The position numbers were made by a program, and so were the translations under genes. Positions 17,522-26,400 of a DNA stretch of 61,390 nt are shown here, piece by piece (positions within the stretch are counted from its first letter, which is position 1; every line of letters begins with the position of its first letter). This DNA comes from CAYXPR01 sp964467255 (lineage in GTDB: Bacteria; Pseudomonadota; Alphaproteobacteria; Rickettsiales; RGZB01). Location of the stretch: the NCBI GenBank assembly GCA_964467255.1, contig CAYXPR010000013.1, positions 1 to 61,390 on the forward strand, written 5' to 3'. The notes beneath the pieces were generated by a model. The model saw only the letters and a program-made list of their open reading frames with translations, made no database searches and was not told where the DNA came from.

Positions 17522-18040
17522 CTACTTATACTCGTTTGCCAGCTTCACGTAATTGTCAGCGGATTTGGCGATATAGTCTTTTTCTTCCTGCTTCATGTCG
17601 CGCAGGAACTTGGCCGGATTACCACCCCAAATTTGCCCCGCAGGCACGCGCTTGTTCGGCGTAACCAGTGCGCCAGCTGCCACCATGCCGCCTTTTTCCA
17701 CCACCGCGCCATCCATCACCGTGGCGTGCATCCCGATGAAGCAATCATCCTCCAGCGTACAGGCATGTAGCAACACGCTGTGGCCGATGGTGATGCCGCT
17801 GCCAATTATCGTGGGGCCGGTTTTGCGGGTAATATGGATGACGGTGCCATCCTGAATATTCGTGCGCTCGCCGATGCGGATGATGTTCACATCACCGCGA
17901 ATCACGCAGCCGAACCACACGTTGGTTTTGCTGCCAATCACCACATCGCCAATCACCACCGCACCCGGCGCAATGAATGCGTCCGGCGCGATTTTCGGCA
18001 TGATGCCTTTATAGGGCAGGATAATGGGCGTGTGCGTCAT
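17522..18040 (-). CDS. Gamma-class carbonic anhydrase family protein
   Basis: The 172-residue protein folds as a left-handed parallel beta helix, as shown by hexapeptide repeats such as VVIGDVVIGSKTNVWFGCVIRGD and IRIGERTNIQDGTVIH. The three zinc-ligand histidines of the gamma class are present in VIH and GHSVLLHAC. Members such as YrdA and PaaY bind zinc or iron, but hydratase activity varies, so CO2 hydration is not certain here. It starts 9 nt after argC on the same strand and is probably co-transcribed with it. A carbamoyl-phosphate/bicarbonate link to arginine synthesis is conceivable but unproven. Confidence 0.9.
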   Translation of the reverse strand: MTHTPIILPYKGIMPKIAPDAFIAPGAVVIGDVVIGSKTNVWFGCVIRGDVNIIRIGERTNIQDGTVIHITRKTGPTIIGSGITIGHSVLLHACTLEDDCFIGMHATVMDGAVVEKGGMVAAGALVTPNKRVPAGQIWGGNPAKFLRDMKQEEKDYIAKSADNYVKLANEYK

Positions 18041-18049
18041 GCCCCGATT

Positions 18050-19099
18050 TTACGGGAAGACGGGGATGTACTCAAGCCCCGAGGTTTCCGGCAGACCGAA
18101 CATGATGTTAAAGTTCTGCACCGCTTGGCCCGACGCGCCTTTCACGAGGTTATCGATGACCGACACAATCACGATGCGGCCCTTGAGCCTGTCTTTAAAC
18201 ACGTTCATGTAGCAGTAATTCGTGCCCGCAACATCACGCGGCGTGGGAATGTAATCGCCCGGCATGAGCTTCACGAACGGTTCATCCTGATAGCGCTGCT
18301 CGAGTAGTTCGCGTACTTCGCCGAAAGATTTTTCCATCGAAAGTTTGGCATAAATGTTCGAGATAATGCCGCGGCTAATCGGCACCACCTGCGGCGTGAA
18401 CGACACCATCAGGTTCGGCGTGCCCGAGGCTGCCGAAAGCGTCTGCTCAATTTCAGCCAAGTGGCGGTGGCCACCGATGCTATAAGGCCGCACGTTTTCG
18501 TTCACTTCCGTATACAGATTCGGCTGTTTGGCTGATCGCCCAGCGCCGGAAATGCCAGATTTGGAATCAATGATGATACTGTCTGCCGAAATCAGCCCGC
18601 TCGAAAGCAGCGGCACGAGCGGCAGCAGAATAGACGTAGGGTAACATCCCGGATTTGCCAGAAGGCGCGCGTTTTTAATCGGCTCCCTGAAAATTTCAGA
18701 CAGGCCATACACCGCCTCTTTCTGAAGCTCGGGCGCGGCATGGGTTTTGCCATACCATTCTTTATATTTATCCACGTTGAAAATGCGGAAATCGGCGGAA
18801 AGGTCAATAATCCGCAGCTGGCGCGGCACGCTAGCAATCACTTCGTGCGAGGCACCATGCGGCAGGCAGAAGAAGGCGGCATCGAGTTTTTCCCACATCA
18901 CTTCCTGCAAGTGCGCAAGGCGCGGCAGGCCAAGCCCCCTGAGATGCGGATAGACTTTTTCAATTTCCATACCGGCGGTGGAATCCCCCACCAGCGTGGA
19001 AATTTGCACATTCGGGTGGTTTTTAAGGATACGAATCAACTCCGCGCCCGTGTAGCCGCTGGCGCCAACAATACCAACCCTGAATTTTTTCTGTGCCAT
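18050..19099 (-). CDS. argC: N-acetyl-gamma-glutamyl-phosphate reductase
   Basis: ArgC reduces N-acetylglutamyl phosphate to the semialdehyde with NADPH. The 349-residue type-1 enzyme opens with the nucleotide-binding GIVGASGYTGAELIRIL. It has the catalytic Cys in NPGCYPTSILLPL (~residues 150-162) and the KSGISGAGRS and HRHLAEIEQ segments. It precedes the gamma-carbonic anhydrase gene and points toward the argD-argF operon from the other side, so three arginine enzymes cluster here in two convergent units. Confidence 0.96.
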   Translation of the reverse strand: MAQKKFRVGIVGASGYTGAELIRILKNHPNVQISTLVGDSTAGMEIEKVYPHLRGLGLPRLAHLQEVMWEKLDAAFFCLPHGASHEVIASVPRQLRIIDLSADFRIFNVDKYKEWYGKTHAAPELQKEAVYGLSEIFREPIKNARLLANPGCYPTSILLPLVPLLSSGLISADSIIIDSKSGISGAGRSAKQPNLYTEVNENVRPYSIGGHRHLAEIEQTLSAASGTPNLMVSFTPQVVPISRGIISNIYAKLSMEKSFGEVRELLEQRYQDEPFVKLMPGDYIPTPRDVAGTNYCYMNVFKDRLKGRIVIVSVIDNLVKGASGQAVQNFNIMFGLPETSGLEYIPVFP

Positions 19100-19162
19100 T
19101 TTGTTTTCCCTTACGATGTGGAGAGACGATTTAAATAGCTAAACCGTATGTGTTTGCAAATA

Positions 19163-19197
19163 AAAAAGAGCAGCGGAACCAACCGCTGCTCTTTTTT
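19163..19197 (-). terminator. Intrinsic terminator after rpsI
   Basis: AAAAAAGAGCAGCGG (19163-19177) and CCGCTGCTCTTTTTT face each other around a 6-nt loop (GAACCA-like), with A- and T-runs on both sides. It can therefore act in either direction. On the minus strand it ends the rplM-rpsI transcript before argC. Confidence 0.88.
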
Positions 19198-19219
19198 TCG
19201 TCCAACTGTTTCCAACCGA

Positions 19220-19708
19220 TTAACGTTTGGAGAACTGGAAGCTGCGGCGTGCTTTTTTATGGCCGTATTTCTTACGTTCCACCACACGGCTATCGCGGGT
19301 AAGGTAACCACCTTGGCGCAGCACTTTATGATTGTTTTCTGGGTCATAGTAATCCAGCGCTTTGCTGATACCATGACGCACAGCGCCAGCCTGACCGGAA
19401 AGACCACCGCCAACCACGGTTGCAATCACGTCGAACTGGTTGTTCGTTTTGGTTACGTCAAAAGGCTGAGCCAGCATCATGCGCAGCACGGGGCGTGCGA
19501 AATACTGTTCCTGCGTTTTGCCATTCACCGTAATTTTGCCTTTGCCAGGCTTAATCCATACGCGGGCAATCGCGTTTTTACGCTTGCCAGTGGCATAGGA
19601 ACGACCCTGCGCATCGCGCTTCGGTTCGCGCTTTTCTGCAACGCCTTCTGCCGGAGCAGCAACAGCGGCAACGATTTTCGTTTTTACTTTGGTTGCGATC
19701 TCAATCAT
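19220..19708 (-). CDS. rpsI: 30S ribosomal protein S9
   Basis: S9 sits in the 30S head, with its basic tail reaching the P-site tRNA. The 162-residue form has an alphaproteobacterial N-terminal extension (~35 residues, Ala/Lys-rich), then YATGKRKNAIARVW, the GGGLSGQAGAVRHGISKAL motif, LTRDSR.VERKKYGHKKARR and the conserved final ...FSKR. It follows rplM by 3 nt in the universal rplM-rpsI pair and ends at a bidirectional terminator. Confidence 0.98.
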   Translation of the reverse strand: MIEIATKVKTKIVAAVAAPAEGVAEKREPKRDAQGRSYATGKRKNAIARVWIKPGKGKITVNGKTQEQYFARPVLRMMLAQPFDVTKTNNQFDVIATVVGGGLSGQAGAVRHGISKALDYYDPENNHKVLRQGGYLTRDSRVVERKKYGHKKARRSFQFSKR

Positions 19709-19711
19709 GGA

Positions 19712-20179
19712 CTAGCCTGCCCTCTTCTTGTTTTTCGGGTTCTTTTCGGCCTGATTAAACGGCTGAGGATTCTGCGCCGTATGGGGGTGTTCAGAACCGC
19801 CATAAATGTGCAGCTTCGTCATCTGGGCACGACCCAGATTTTCACGTGGAATCATGCGGCGAATCGCGCGTTCAATCACGCGTTCTGGGTGACCATAGGC
19901 CACTGTTTTTTCCGGCGTAATGAATTTGATACCGCCCGGGAAACCCGTGTGCCAGTAGAATTTGCGCTGCTGTGCTTTTTTGCCTGTCAGGTGCACTTTT
20001 TCAGCATTGATAATGATGACGTGGTCGCCGCAATCGATGCTTGGCGTGTAGGTCACTTTATGTTTACCGCGCAGGAGCGTGGCAGTCGTTGCAGCTAAAC
20101 GCCCAAGAACGAGGTTTTCTGCGTCGATGATCCACCAGTTCCTTTTGATTTCGGACGGTTTTGCAATATAGGATTTCAT
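19712..20179 (-). CDS. rplM: 50S ribosomal protein L13
   Basis: L13 is an early-assembly protein of the 50S subunit. The 155-residue product starts MKSYIAKPSEIKRNWWIIDAEN, and has LGRLAATTATLLRGKHK, the DHVIIINAEKV strand, KKAQQRKFYWHTGFPGG, AIRRMIPRENLGR and the HIYGGSEHPH.AQNPQ end. ATG at 20179 gives the normal start. An upstream in-frame GTG at 20203 would add eight residues. The promoter with TTGACA lies at 20250-20277. Confidence 0.97.
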   Translation of the reverse strand: MKSYIAKPSEIKRNWWIIDAENLVLGRLAATTATLLRGKHKVTYTPSIDCGDHVIIINAEKVHLTGKKAQQRKFYWHTGFPGGIKFITPEKTVAYGHPERVIERAIRRMIPRENLGRAQMTKLHIYGGSEHPHTAQNPQPFNQAEKNPKNKKRAG

Positions 20180-20249
20180 GCTATTACCCAACAAATAAGC
20201 CACTTATGCACTGTGCACACGCACAGGCGAATTTCCAATTAGGGCGCGG

Positions 20250-20277
20250 AGTATGCCATAATATTCATGGGTGTCAA
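20250..20277 (-). promoter_or_regulatory. Sigma-70-type promoter of rplM-rpsI
   Basis: On the minus strand, a perfect TTGACA (20277-20272), a 16-nt spacer and CATACT (20255-20250) precede rplM by about 70 nt. The remaining ~40 bases up to the next gene on the left of this strand show no other feature. Confidence 0.65.
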
Positions 20278-20317
20278 CGCAAAAAGCGCGGCAGGGAATA
20301 CTTTTTTGGCGCAGCGC

Positions 20318-20653
20318 CTATTCCCCAGTGTGTAGGCGGCTTATCACCTGCCCTGTGCAGTGATTGAAAATCACGATTTCCTTGGTTGTGCCCTTGGCAA
20401 ACATCAATAATGCCTGCGGGCCATCCACGCTAGCACCCACCAAATCACCCGGGGAAGCGATTTTGAAGTTCCCGCCCTTGCAGTCCGCCGATGGGGCAGC
20501 CGTGGCTGTGGGATTCAGCTTCACCCCGTGTTTTACTTTATATACGACCAGCCCGAACAGGGTGGCCGTGCCAAGCAGCAGCACAACAGCCATCAAAACC
20601 ACAATAAACTTGAGAAGACCTAGCTTTTTGGTATTAATATCGCCTTCGACCAT
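20318..20653 (-). CDS. Small single-pass membrane protein (DUF6476-like)
   Basis: The 111-residue protein has a short cytosolic N-terminus, one strong membrane segment (LLKFIVVLMAVVLLLGTATLFGLVVYKV, ~residues 13-40), a small Pro/Ala linker and a soluble domain. That domain probably forms beta strands (ASVDGPQALLMFA, EIVIFNHCTGQVISRL) and has two Cys. Small proteins of this design are commonly divergent from rluD in Alphaproteobacteria. The DUF6476 match is from memory and function is unknown. Its ATG and the ATG of rluD share the tetranucleotide CATG, so no intergenic space exists. Confidence 0.6.
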   Translation of the reverse strand: MVEGDINTKKLGLLKFIVVLMAVVLLLGTATLFGLVVYKVKHGVKLNPTATAAPSADCKGGNFKIASPGDLVGASVDGPQALLMFAKGTTKEIVIFNHCTGQVISRLHTGE

Positions 20654-21635
20654 GACACATACACATTATATAAAGGTTGATGAACTGCTTGCGCCCAAAA
20701 CGCGGCTGGACAAATACCTAACCTCCCGCCTGCCGGAGCTTTCCCGCAGCCGCGTGCAATGGCTGATAGAAAACGGGCATGTGCGTAAAAGTGGGCAGAC
20801 TGTATCGGACTCCTCCAGCGTTGTCAAACCGGGGGACACCTTCAGCATCCATGTGCCGGAGGCCACGCCATCTGACATGCAACCAACTGAAATTCCACTG
20901 AAAATTGTTTTTGAAGACGCGCACATGCTGGTGATTGATAAGCCTGCGGGCCTCACCGTGCACCCCGGCGCGGGCAACCATCAAGATACTATGGCAAATG
21001 CCCTGCTGGCCTATTGCGGCAGCAGCCTTTCCGGCATCGGCGGTGTGCAGCGCCCCGGCATCGTACACCGGCTGGATAAAGATACATCGGGTTTACTCGT
21101 CGTCGCTAAGCACGACAAAGCCCATCACTCCCTTTCTGAGCAGATTGCCAGCCGCGAATTGAAGCGCACCTACCTTGCTTTAGTGTGGGGTACCATCAAT
21201 CCACCCGCTGGAAGTGTGAGTGCAAACATTGGCCGCAGCCTGCGAAACCGCAAAAAAATGGCCATCCTACGCACCGGCGGAAAGACCGCCACAACCCATT
21301 ATAAAACAAAAGAAATTTATGGTAATGGACTGCTGAGTCTTGTGGAGTGCCGCCTTGAAACAGGCCGCACGCACCAGATTCGCGTGCATCTTACACACCT
21401 TGGTCACGGCCTAGTGGGCGACCAGACCTATGGCAGCCCGCATAAGTCTGCCCTCGCCGCCTTGCCAAAAGAATTGCGCGACCCCATGCGGTATTTCCCC
21501 CGTCAGGCGCTGCACTCGCATCGGATTGGCTTCACCCACCCCGAAAGTGGCGAATGGATGGAGTTTAAAAGTGAATTACCTAGTGATATCAGTCAATTAG
21601 TTGACATTTTAAAAAATTTGCACCCCACCACGTAA
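20652..21635 (+). CDS. rluD: RluA-family 23S rRNA pseudouridine synthase
   Basis: The enzyme converts selected uridines of 23S rRNA (RluD: helix 69 positions) to pseudouridine. The protein of ~327 residues has an N-terminal S4 domain (~15-75, RLDKYLTSRLPELSRSRVQWLIENGHV) followed by the catalytic RluA domain. The catalytic motif PGIVHRLDKDTSGLLVVAK carries the essential Asp, and R..TGRTHQIRVHLTHLGH lies near the end. I start it at ATG 20652, giving the usual N-terminus. The frame is open further upstream, but that part lies opposite the divergent gene. RluD is the likeliest paralogue, though RluC/RluA cannot be fully excluded. Confidence 0.9.
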   Translation: MTHTHYIKVDELLAPKTRLDKYLTSRLPELSRSRVQWLIENGHVRKSGQTVSDSSSVVKPGDTFSIHVPEATPSDMQPTEIPLKIVFEDAHMLVIDKPAGLTVHPGAGNHQDTMANALLAYCGSSLSGIGGVQRPGIVHRLDKDTSGLLVVAKHDKAHHSLSEQIASRELKRTYLALVWGTINPPAGSVSANIGRSLRNRKKMAILRTGGKTATTHYKTKEIYGNGLLSLVECRLETGRTHQIRVHLTHLGHGLVGDQTYGSPHKSALAALPKELRDPMRYFPRQALHSHRIGFTHPESGEWMEFKSELPSDISQLVDILKNLHPTT

Positions 21636-21646
21636 TTTGGTATATA
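21618..21646 (+). promoter_or_regulatory. Putative rpoH promoter and structured leader
   Basis: TTGCAC (21618-21623), 17 nt and TATATA (21641-21646) predict a start near 21653, leaving a 5' leader of ~90 nt before rpoH. The leader contains a small 7-bp hairpin (ATGGATA / TATCCAT, ~21660-21677). Leaders of rpoH mRNAs can act as thermosensors in other proteobacteria. No pairing that clearly masks this ribosome site was found by eye. Confidence 0.5.
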
Positions 21647-21742
21647 TTGTGTGTGGGAAATGGATAGTTTTATCCATGCTGGTTTTATTTACAAAAAAAT
21701 CAGATTTGGTTTGTGGGACTAAAACAATTCTAGGGTAACGCT

Positions 21743-22606
21743 ATGACGAAGACGATTGCACTTCCGGTCATTGCAGATGCTGGGCTTTCCCGCTATCTGG
21801 CGGAAATCCAGAAATTCCCAATGCTGGATGAAAAAGAAGAGTTCATGCTCGCCAAACGCTGGCAGCAGCACGAGGATCTTTCCGCTGCTGAAAAGCTGGT
21901 TACCAGCCATCTGCGCCTTGTTGCCAAAATCGCCATGGGTTTCCGCGGCTATGGCCTGCCGCTCGTTGAGCTTATCTCCGAAGGCAATGTGGGGCTGATG
22001 CAGGCTGTCAAAAAATTTGACCCCGACAAAGGCTTCCGCCTTTCAACCTATGCGATGTGGTGGATTAAAGCTTCCATTCAGGAATATGTGCTGCGTTCAT
22101 GGTCGCTCGTGAAAATGGGCACGACTGCCGCACAGAAAAAATTGTTCTTCAACCTGCGCCGCATCCGCAACCGTATTGCAGGAACCGTGCATGGCGACCT
22201 TGCGCCCAATGAAGTGGCACTGATTGCCAATGAGCTGGATGTACCGGAGCAAGACGTGGTCGAGATGGATCGCCGCATGAACGGTGCCGACCAGTCGCTG
22301 AACGCGACGGTTGCCGGTGAAAGCGAATCAGAGTGGATTGATTTTTTAGAAGATGAAAATGCCAGCCATGAAATGACGCTGGCCGATGAGCAAGATATGG
22401 CGCAGAAACGTGCGCTCTTTGAAAATGCCCTGACGCTGCTGAATGAGCGTGAGCTGGATATTTTAAAAGAACGCCGTATGAAAGAGCCAGCCGCAACACT
22501 GGAGGACTTAAGCCAAAAATACGGCGTTTCACGTGAACGCGTTCGGCAAATTGAGAATAAGGCGCTGGAAAAACTCCAGCAAGCCGTGCTGGCAGAAGCC
22601 AGCTAA
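21743..22606 (+). CDS. rpoH: RNA polymerase sigma-32 factor (heat shock)
   Basis: RpoH directs transcription of chaperone and protease genes upon heat or envelope stress. The 287-residue sigma factor has region 1.2 (LSRYLAEIQKFPML), region 2 (LVTSHLRLVAKIAMGFRGYGLP..ELISEGNVGLMQAVKKFDPDKGFRLSTYAMWWIKASIQEY), the diagnostic RpoH box (QKKLFFNLRRIR) and region 4.2 (LSQKYGVSRERVRQIE). The ribosome site AGGGTAA precedes the ATG. A terminator follows at 22629-22656. The downstream neighbour on the other strand is a J-domain protein, which fits a stress theme. Confidence 0.97.
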   Translation: MTKTIALPVIADAGLSRYLAEIQKFPMLDEKEEFMLAKRWQQHEDLSAAEKLVTSHLRLVAKIAMGFRGYGLPLVELISEGNVGLMQAVKKFDPDKGFRLSTYAMWWIKASIQEYVLRSWSLVKMGTTAAQKKLFFNLRRIRNRIAGTVHGDLAPNEVALIANELDVPEQDVVEMDRRMNGADQSLNATVAGESESEWIDFLEDENASHEMTLADEQDMAQKRALFENALTLLNERELDILKERRMKEPAATLEDLSQKYGVSRERVRQIENKALEKLQQAVLAEAS

Positions 22607-22628
22607 CAATCTCTCCCCCAGAGAAGAA

Positions 22629-22656
22629 GGGCTGCGGTTTTCACCGCGGCCCTTTT
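22629..22656 (+). terminator. Intrinsic terminator after rpoH
   Basis: GGGCTGCGG (22629-22637) pairs with CCGCGGCCC (22644-22652) through nine pairs including one G-U, with a 6-nt loop and a TTTTCTTTT tail. Confidence 0.88.
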
Positions 22657-22673
22657 CTTTTGTCGATTGCAAA

Positions 22674-23393
22674 TCAGGCGACGCTAAGGCCACGCTCTGC
22701 CAACACGGTGGAGCGGATTTTGCTCATCACCTCACCGCTGCGGCTGCCCCATGCTTGCACACGCAGCATGAGCTCCCACTCTGCGCTATTCTTCATCGCG
22801 TTTTGCTTAACGAGCAGGCGGTCTTTTTCATTGAGAATAATTTGGTAGCGCTGCTCTAGTCGCTCTAGTCTTTCCACTTCCGATTCTGCATACACTGCAG
22901 CGCCCTCACCCACCAGCGCCTCAAGGCGGGAGAGCATTTCTACATCGCGCTTTTCGTAGGCGTCCTGCAGCAAATGGAAGTGCTTCGTTAGTGCCTCTTC
23001 GCCCTGCCACGCATCTGGATGGAGAATTTTGACCAGCTTGCGATACAGCTGCTGAATGGCTTTTTCCGCATAGGGGTTGGCATTTTCATTTTCGGGCGGT
23101 GTTTTTGCAAAAGGCCGCCATGCGCTTCGCGCTGACAGACCAGAAGGAACACCTACAAAGCAATCGCCCACCTGATTCAGATAATTTTCCATGAAGGCGG
23201 CAAGGCGCTTTTCATCTTGCGAAAACTGCGCCTTTAACGCCTTCAAGTGCACGGCTTCGCGGCCAATTTCGCGCATGAGCCAGCAAATCTGCTGCTGAAT
23301 CTCACTCAGGCCATCAATCGAAGAATCCGTATTTTTCACAGTATATGGTGATTCCATACTAAACGGAGTACCATATATTGATATTTGAGCCAA
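22674..23393 (-). CDS. J-domain-containing protein
   Basis: The frame encodes up to 239 residues. A J-domain-like segment in the middle (NPYAEKAIQQLYRKLVKILHPD, ~residues 105-130) contains the HPD motif that stimulates the DnaK ATPase, followed by AYEKRDVEMLSRLEALV. The rest is mostly predicted helix and coiled coil (~10-75 and ~170-215). Proteins of this type act as DnaK co-chaperones or use the J fold structurally. The start is uncertain: TTG at 23393 or ATG at 23357, with weak ribosome sites for both. It lies between convergent rpoH and the downstream end of the giant gene. Confidence 0.7.
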   Translation of the reverse strand: MAQISIYGTPFSMESPYTVKNTDSSIDGLSEIQQQICWLMREIGREAVHLKALKAQFSQDEKRLAAFMENYLNQVGDCFVGVPSGLSARSAWRPFAKTPPENENANPYAEKAIQQLYRKLVKILHPDAWQGEEALTKHFHLLQDAYEKRDVEMLSRLEALVGEGAAVYAESEVERLERLEQRYQIILNEKDRLLVKQNAMKNSAEWELMLRVQAWGSRSGEVMSKIRSTVLAERGLSVA

Positions 23394-23414
23394 TTGAAAT
23401 CTTGTGGGAGTGGC

Positions 23415-26400
23415 TTATTCCACTTTGCGTGCGGGGCGGTTGGAGAGAATCTCCACCTCGGCATGTTTTTCGAGCGTTGGTAGCTGGCTGTTTTTTAGAT
23501 TGCCGCCGGATACATCGCCCGTATCCAGTTTTGAATAGCCGCGCTTGCGTACATCCGCCAGTTCGCGGTCAAACACCTCGGGGGCTACTGCTTCAGGCAG
23601 CGCTAGAGAAACCACATACCCGCCACCCGGCAAACGCTGGATTGCCTCTACATTTACTTTTGCTGTTTGATTTTCTACAACTTGCAGCATGGCGCGCGCC
23701 TCATACAAGGTGAGGTCTTCCATCACCTTCACGCCTGCTTTATCGGGTGGCGGAACCAATTCAAAGACTGGTGACACCACAGCGGCGGCCTCTTTTCTTT
23801 TATGCATGCCTGTATACGATGCTGGTTTTTGTAATCCTGCAGCAAATCCCTGCGCTCCCTCCGCCTGATGCGTTGCCATGTAAAGCGCATGCTGCTCGAA
23901 ATTCGTGCGATTCGGAAACTCACGGCCCTCTAAGAACTCACGGCGAGCCTCTTCAATACTCCGTTTCTGCGACATATCAGGAAAATTAGTACCTTCTTTC
24001 CACACAAATTCTTTATCCTGATTCTGTAGAATAAAATCCATTTCTTTAGAGAATTTTTCATAGGTCTGATGATAACTGATAAGATGGAACATGGTCTCCA
24101 CCACCATCGAGCCGAGCGTCACCTGCTGGTCTGGCCCTGCACCCAGACCCGGAACCGTTACGGGGTAGTTCATCTTTTTATATTTCTGCACTGGCACGCC
24201 ATAATCTGCATTGCCTCGTTCAAACGTTGAAATTTTATCATCCGTCCATCGGCTCTTGTCGTAGAAATCCCGAACCGGAATCGTAAACACTTTTTCTACC
24301 TCGACGGGCTCCCCACTCTCTCTCAACGCACGTGCACGATCTGCCACACGTTGCTGCAAGCGCGGCAGATTAATCTCATCCAGTACTGCCAGATAGGGCT
24401 GCACGGCAAAGCCCGTAACCGTTGCTGTGCGCGCCAGCTCATGCATCTGGTTTGGTTCTAGCTTTAAGCCAATTTCCTCCATGGTTTCGCGCATCGCCGT
24501 AGCAAGTGTTTCCTCGCGCCTAACCGTACCGTATGTTCTGTGTGTTTCTACCGCACCGCCGGGGAATACAATCGCACCTGGCATTGAAATATCCTGCCCC
24601 CGCTGCGTGAGCAGGAAGTGGTATTCGCCATCAACCTTCACCACAGGAATCGCTTTGGCCGCCGCCCTTACATTGCAGACCGTTTCATAATACTGCACCT
24701 GCACTGGAACAGATGTGTCGCCTGGAATCACAACAGATTTAACGGCGTCGGTAGCAAACTCAATCTGGCTAGGCTCTTTGTGCTCTTCACCCATTTTGCC
24801 GGAACGTGAGCGCAGCACATCCATGTTTTTGAAAGCATCCGCCAGTTCACCATCGCTCATTTTCTCAATGCGTGTAGCCGACACAGGCAGCATGAACGAA
24901 CCACCAGTTTCTTTCTCTGCACGGAACATCTCCACCATTTTACCGATGGCATCTTTGATTTTCTTTTTGGGAGGCTTATTTTCCATACGCTCAAAATCCG
25001 CAACGCCAATAATGACATAATCCGGTATTTTAAGCCGCGTGCTTTCCTTCTCGGGGTTAAAGGCTGCGTTCAACCTTTTAAGGAGGTCCCCCCTCGTCAG
25101 TTTTTGCGCATCTTCTTTTGAAAGCTCAATATAGGCCAACACAATAGTCGTTTTACGCGGGTCATCCACACCCATGGTGATATTGGCTTTCAGTTCAATG
25201 CCCTTTTTGCCAACATCTTCACTACGCTTATCAACTGCCTCAGCATCAGTATCGTTGAAGTAAACCGCCAGCGGCTTTTCTATCTCGCTCGGAATAATTT
25301 GTATGCCGCTGCGCTTCATCATTTCGTCTGTGCGGCAGATCATGCTGACTTCACTGCCTGAGAACGCCACAGCATCTTTCGTATCGCGGTAAGCGGTTCC
25401 CGTCTCCACATCAAAGTAGACATACGCGTTTTTGATATCGTCGCTGGCACCCTGAGGGAATTGATATTTCCCGGAAACAAGGCTTGACGCTATCACCAAC
25501 TTGCGCAACTCCTGCGGCCTGCCGCCAAACTCCTCTTTCTCTTCAGGATTTAAATCCACCAATTTATATTCGAGGCCCGGCACCGGAACACCAACATTAC
25601 CATCTGCTATCTTCATCCCCTCAAGGTCGCACATGATGGGGCCTTCTTCGGTCGAGGCATAGCCGTTGGCGACTTTAATACCGGTTACACGCCGGAAGCC
25701 ATCAATCGTAGTTTCGTTGAGCCTTTCGGCTGTTGAAATGGTACGACGCAGGTCCGGCAATTCTGTGGGATGTGTGGTAAGGCGATCTACGACACCACGT
25801 ATATTTGTAGGAATGGCAGCAAACACTGTAATGCCTTTTTCTTTTAGCACATTCACCGTGAAGGCAGGATTCTGATTATCCTTTACCGTTTTTGCCATCA
25901 CAAATTCTGCACCGGAAATCTCAGTGGAGACCAGACCTCTGTAAGGATACATCCAGCCGAATGGTGCTGTACAAAACACTTTATCTACATGCTCGCTTGG
26001 CAGAGAGCCTTTCGCAACAGATTCACGCAATAACTTCACGCTCGGGGCAAGACCGCTATTATCTTCCGGCGCGGTGGCGGCACCATTCACCCCCCACCAA
26101 CTGTTACCACGTATATAACTCGCCAGTGCGTAAGAATGCGGCACCTGCACCTGCTTCAGCACGTCGGAACTACCGGAGGTCGCCATGCTGAAAGCAGGCT
26201 GCCCCGGCGCTGTTTTAAGGATAGGAACTGGCTTATCAGAAAATTTACTTATCTCTTCGAGGAACGGATACACAAGAGGTTGGTCCTGCATGTCTGCCTT
26301 CAGTTTTTGCTGATCCGCGAAGTTAAGCTTCTCACCCGTTGGGCCGCGCTCAACCACAAAAATTTTGATGGGCTTGCCAAGTTGTTCACGCACCTCAAGT

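Noticed and set aside
19148..20098. 316-residue plus-strand open frame opposite rpsI-rplM
   Set aside because: It covers two certain ribosomal protein genes in the opposite strand and crosses their terminator.
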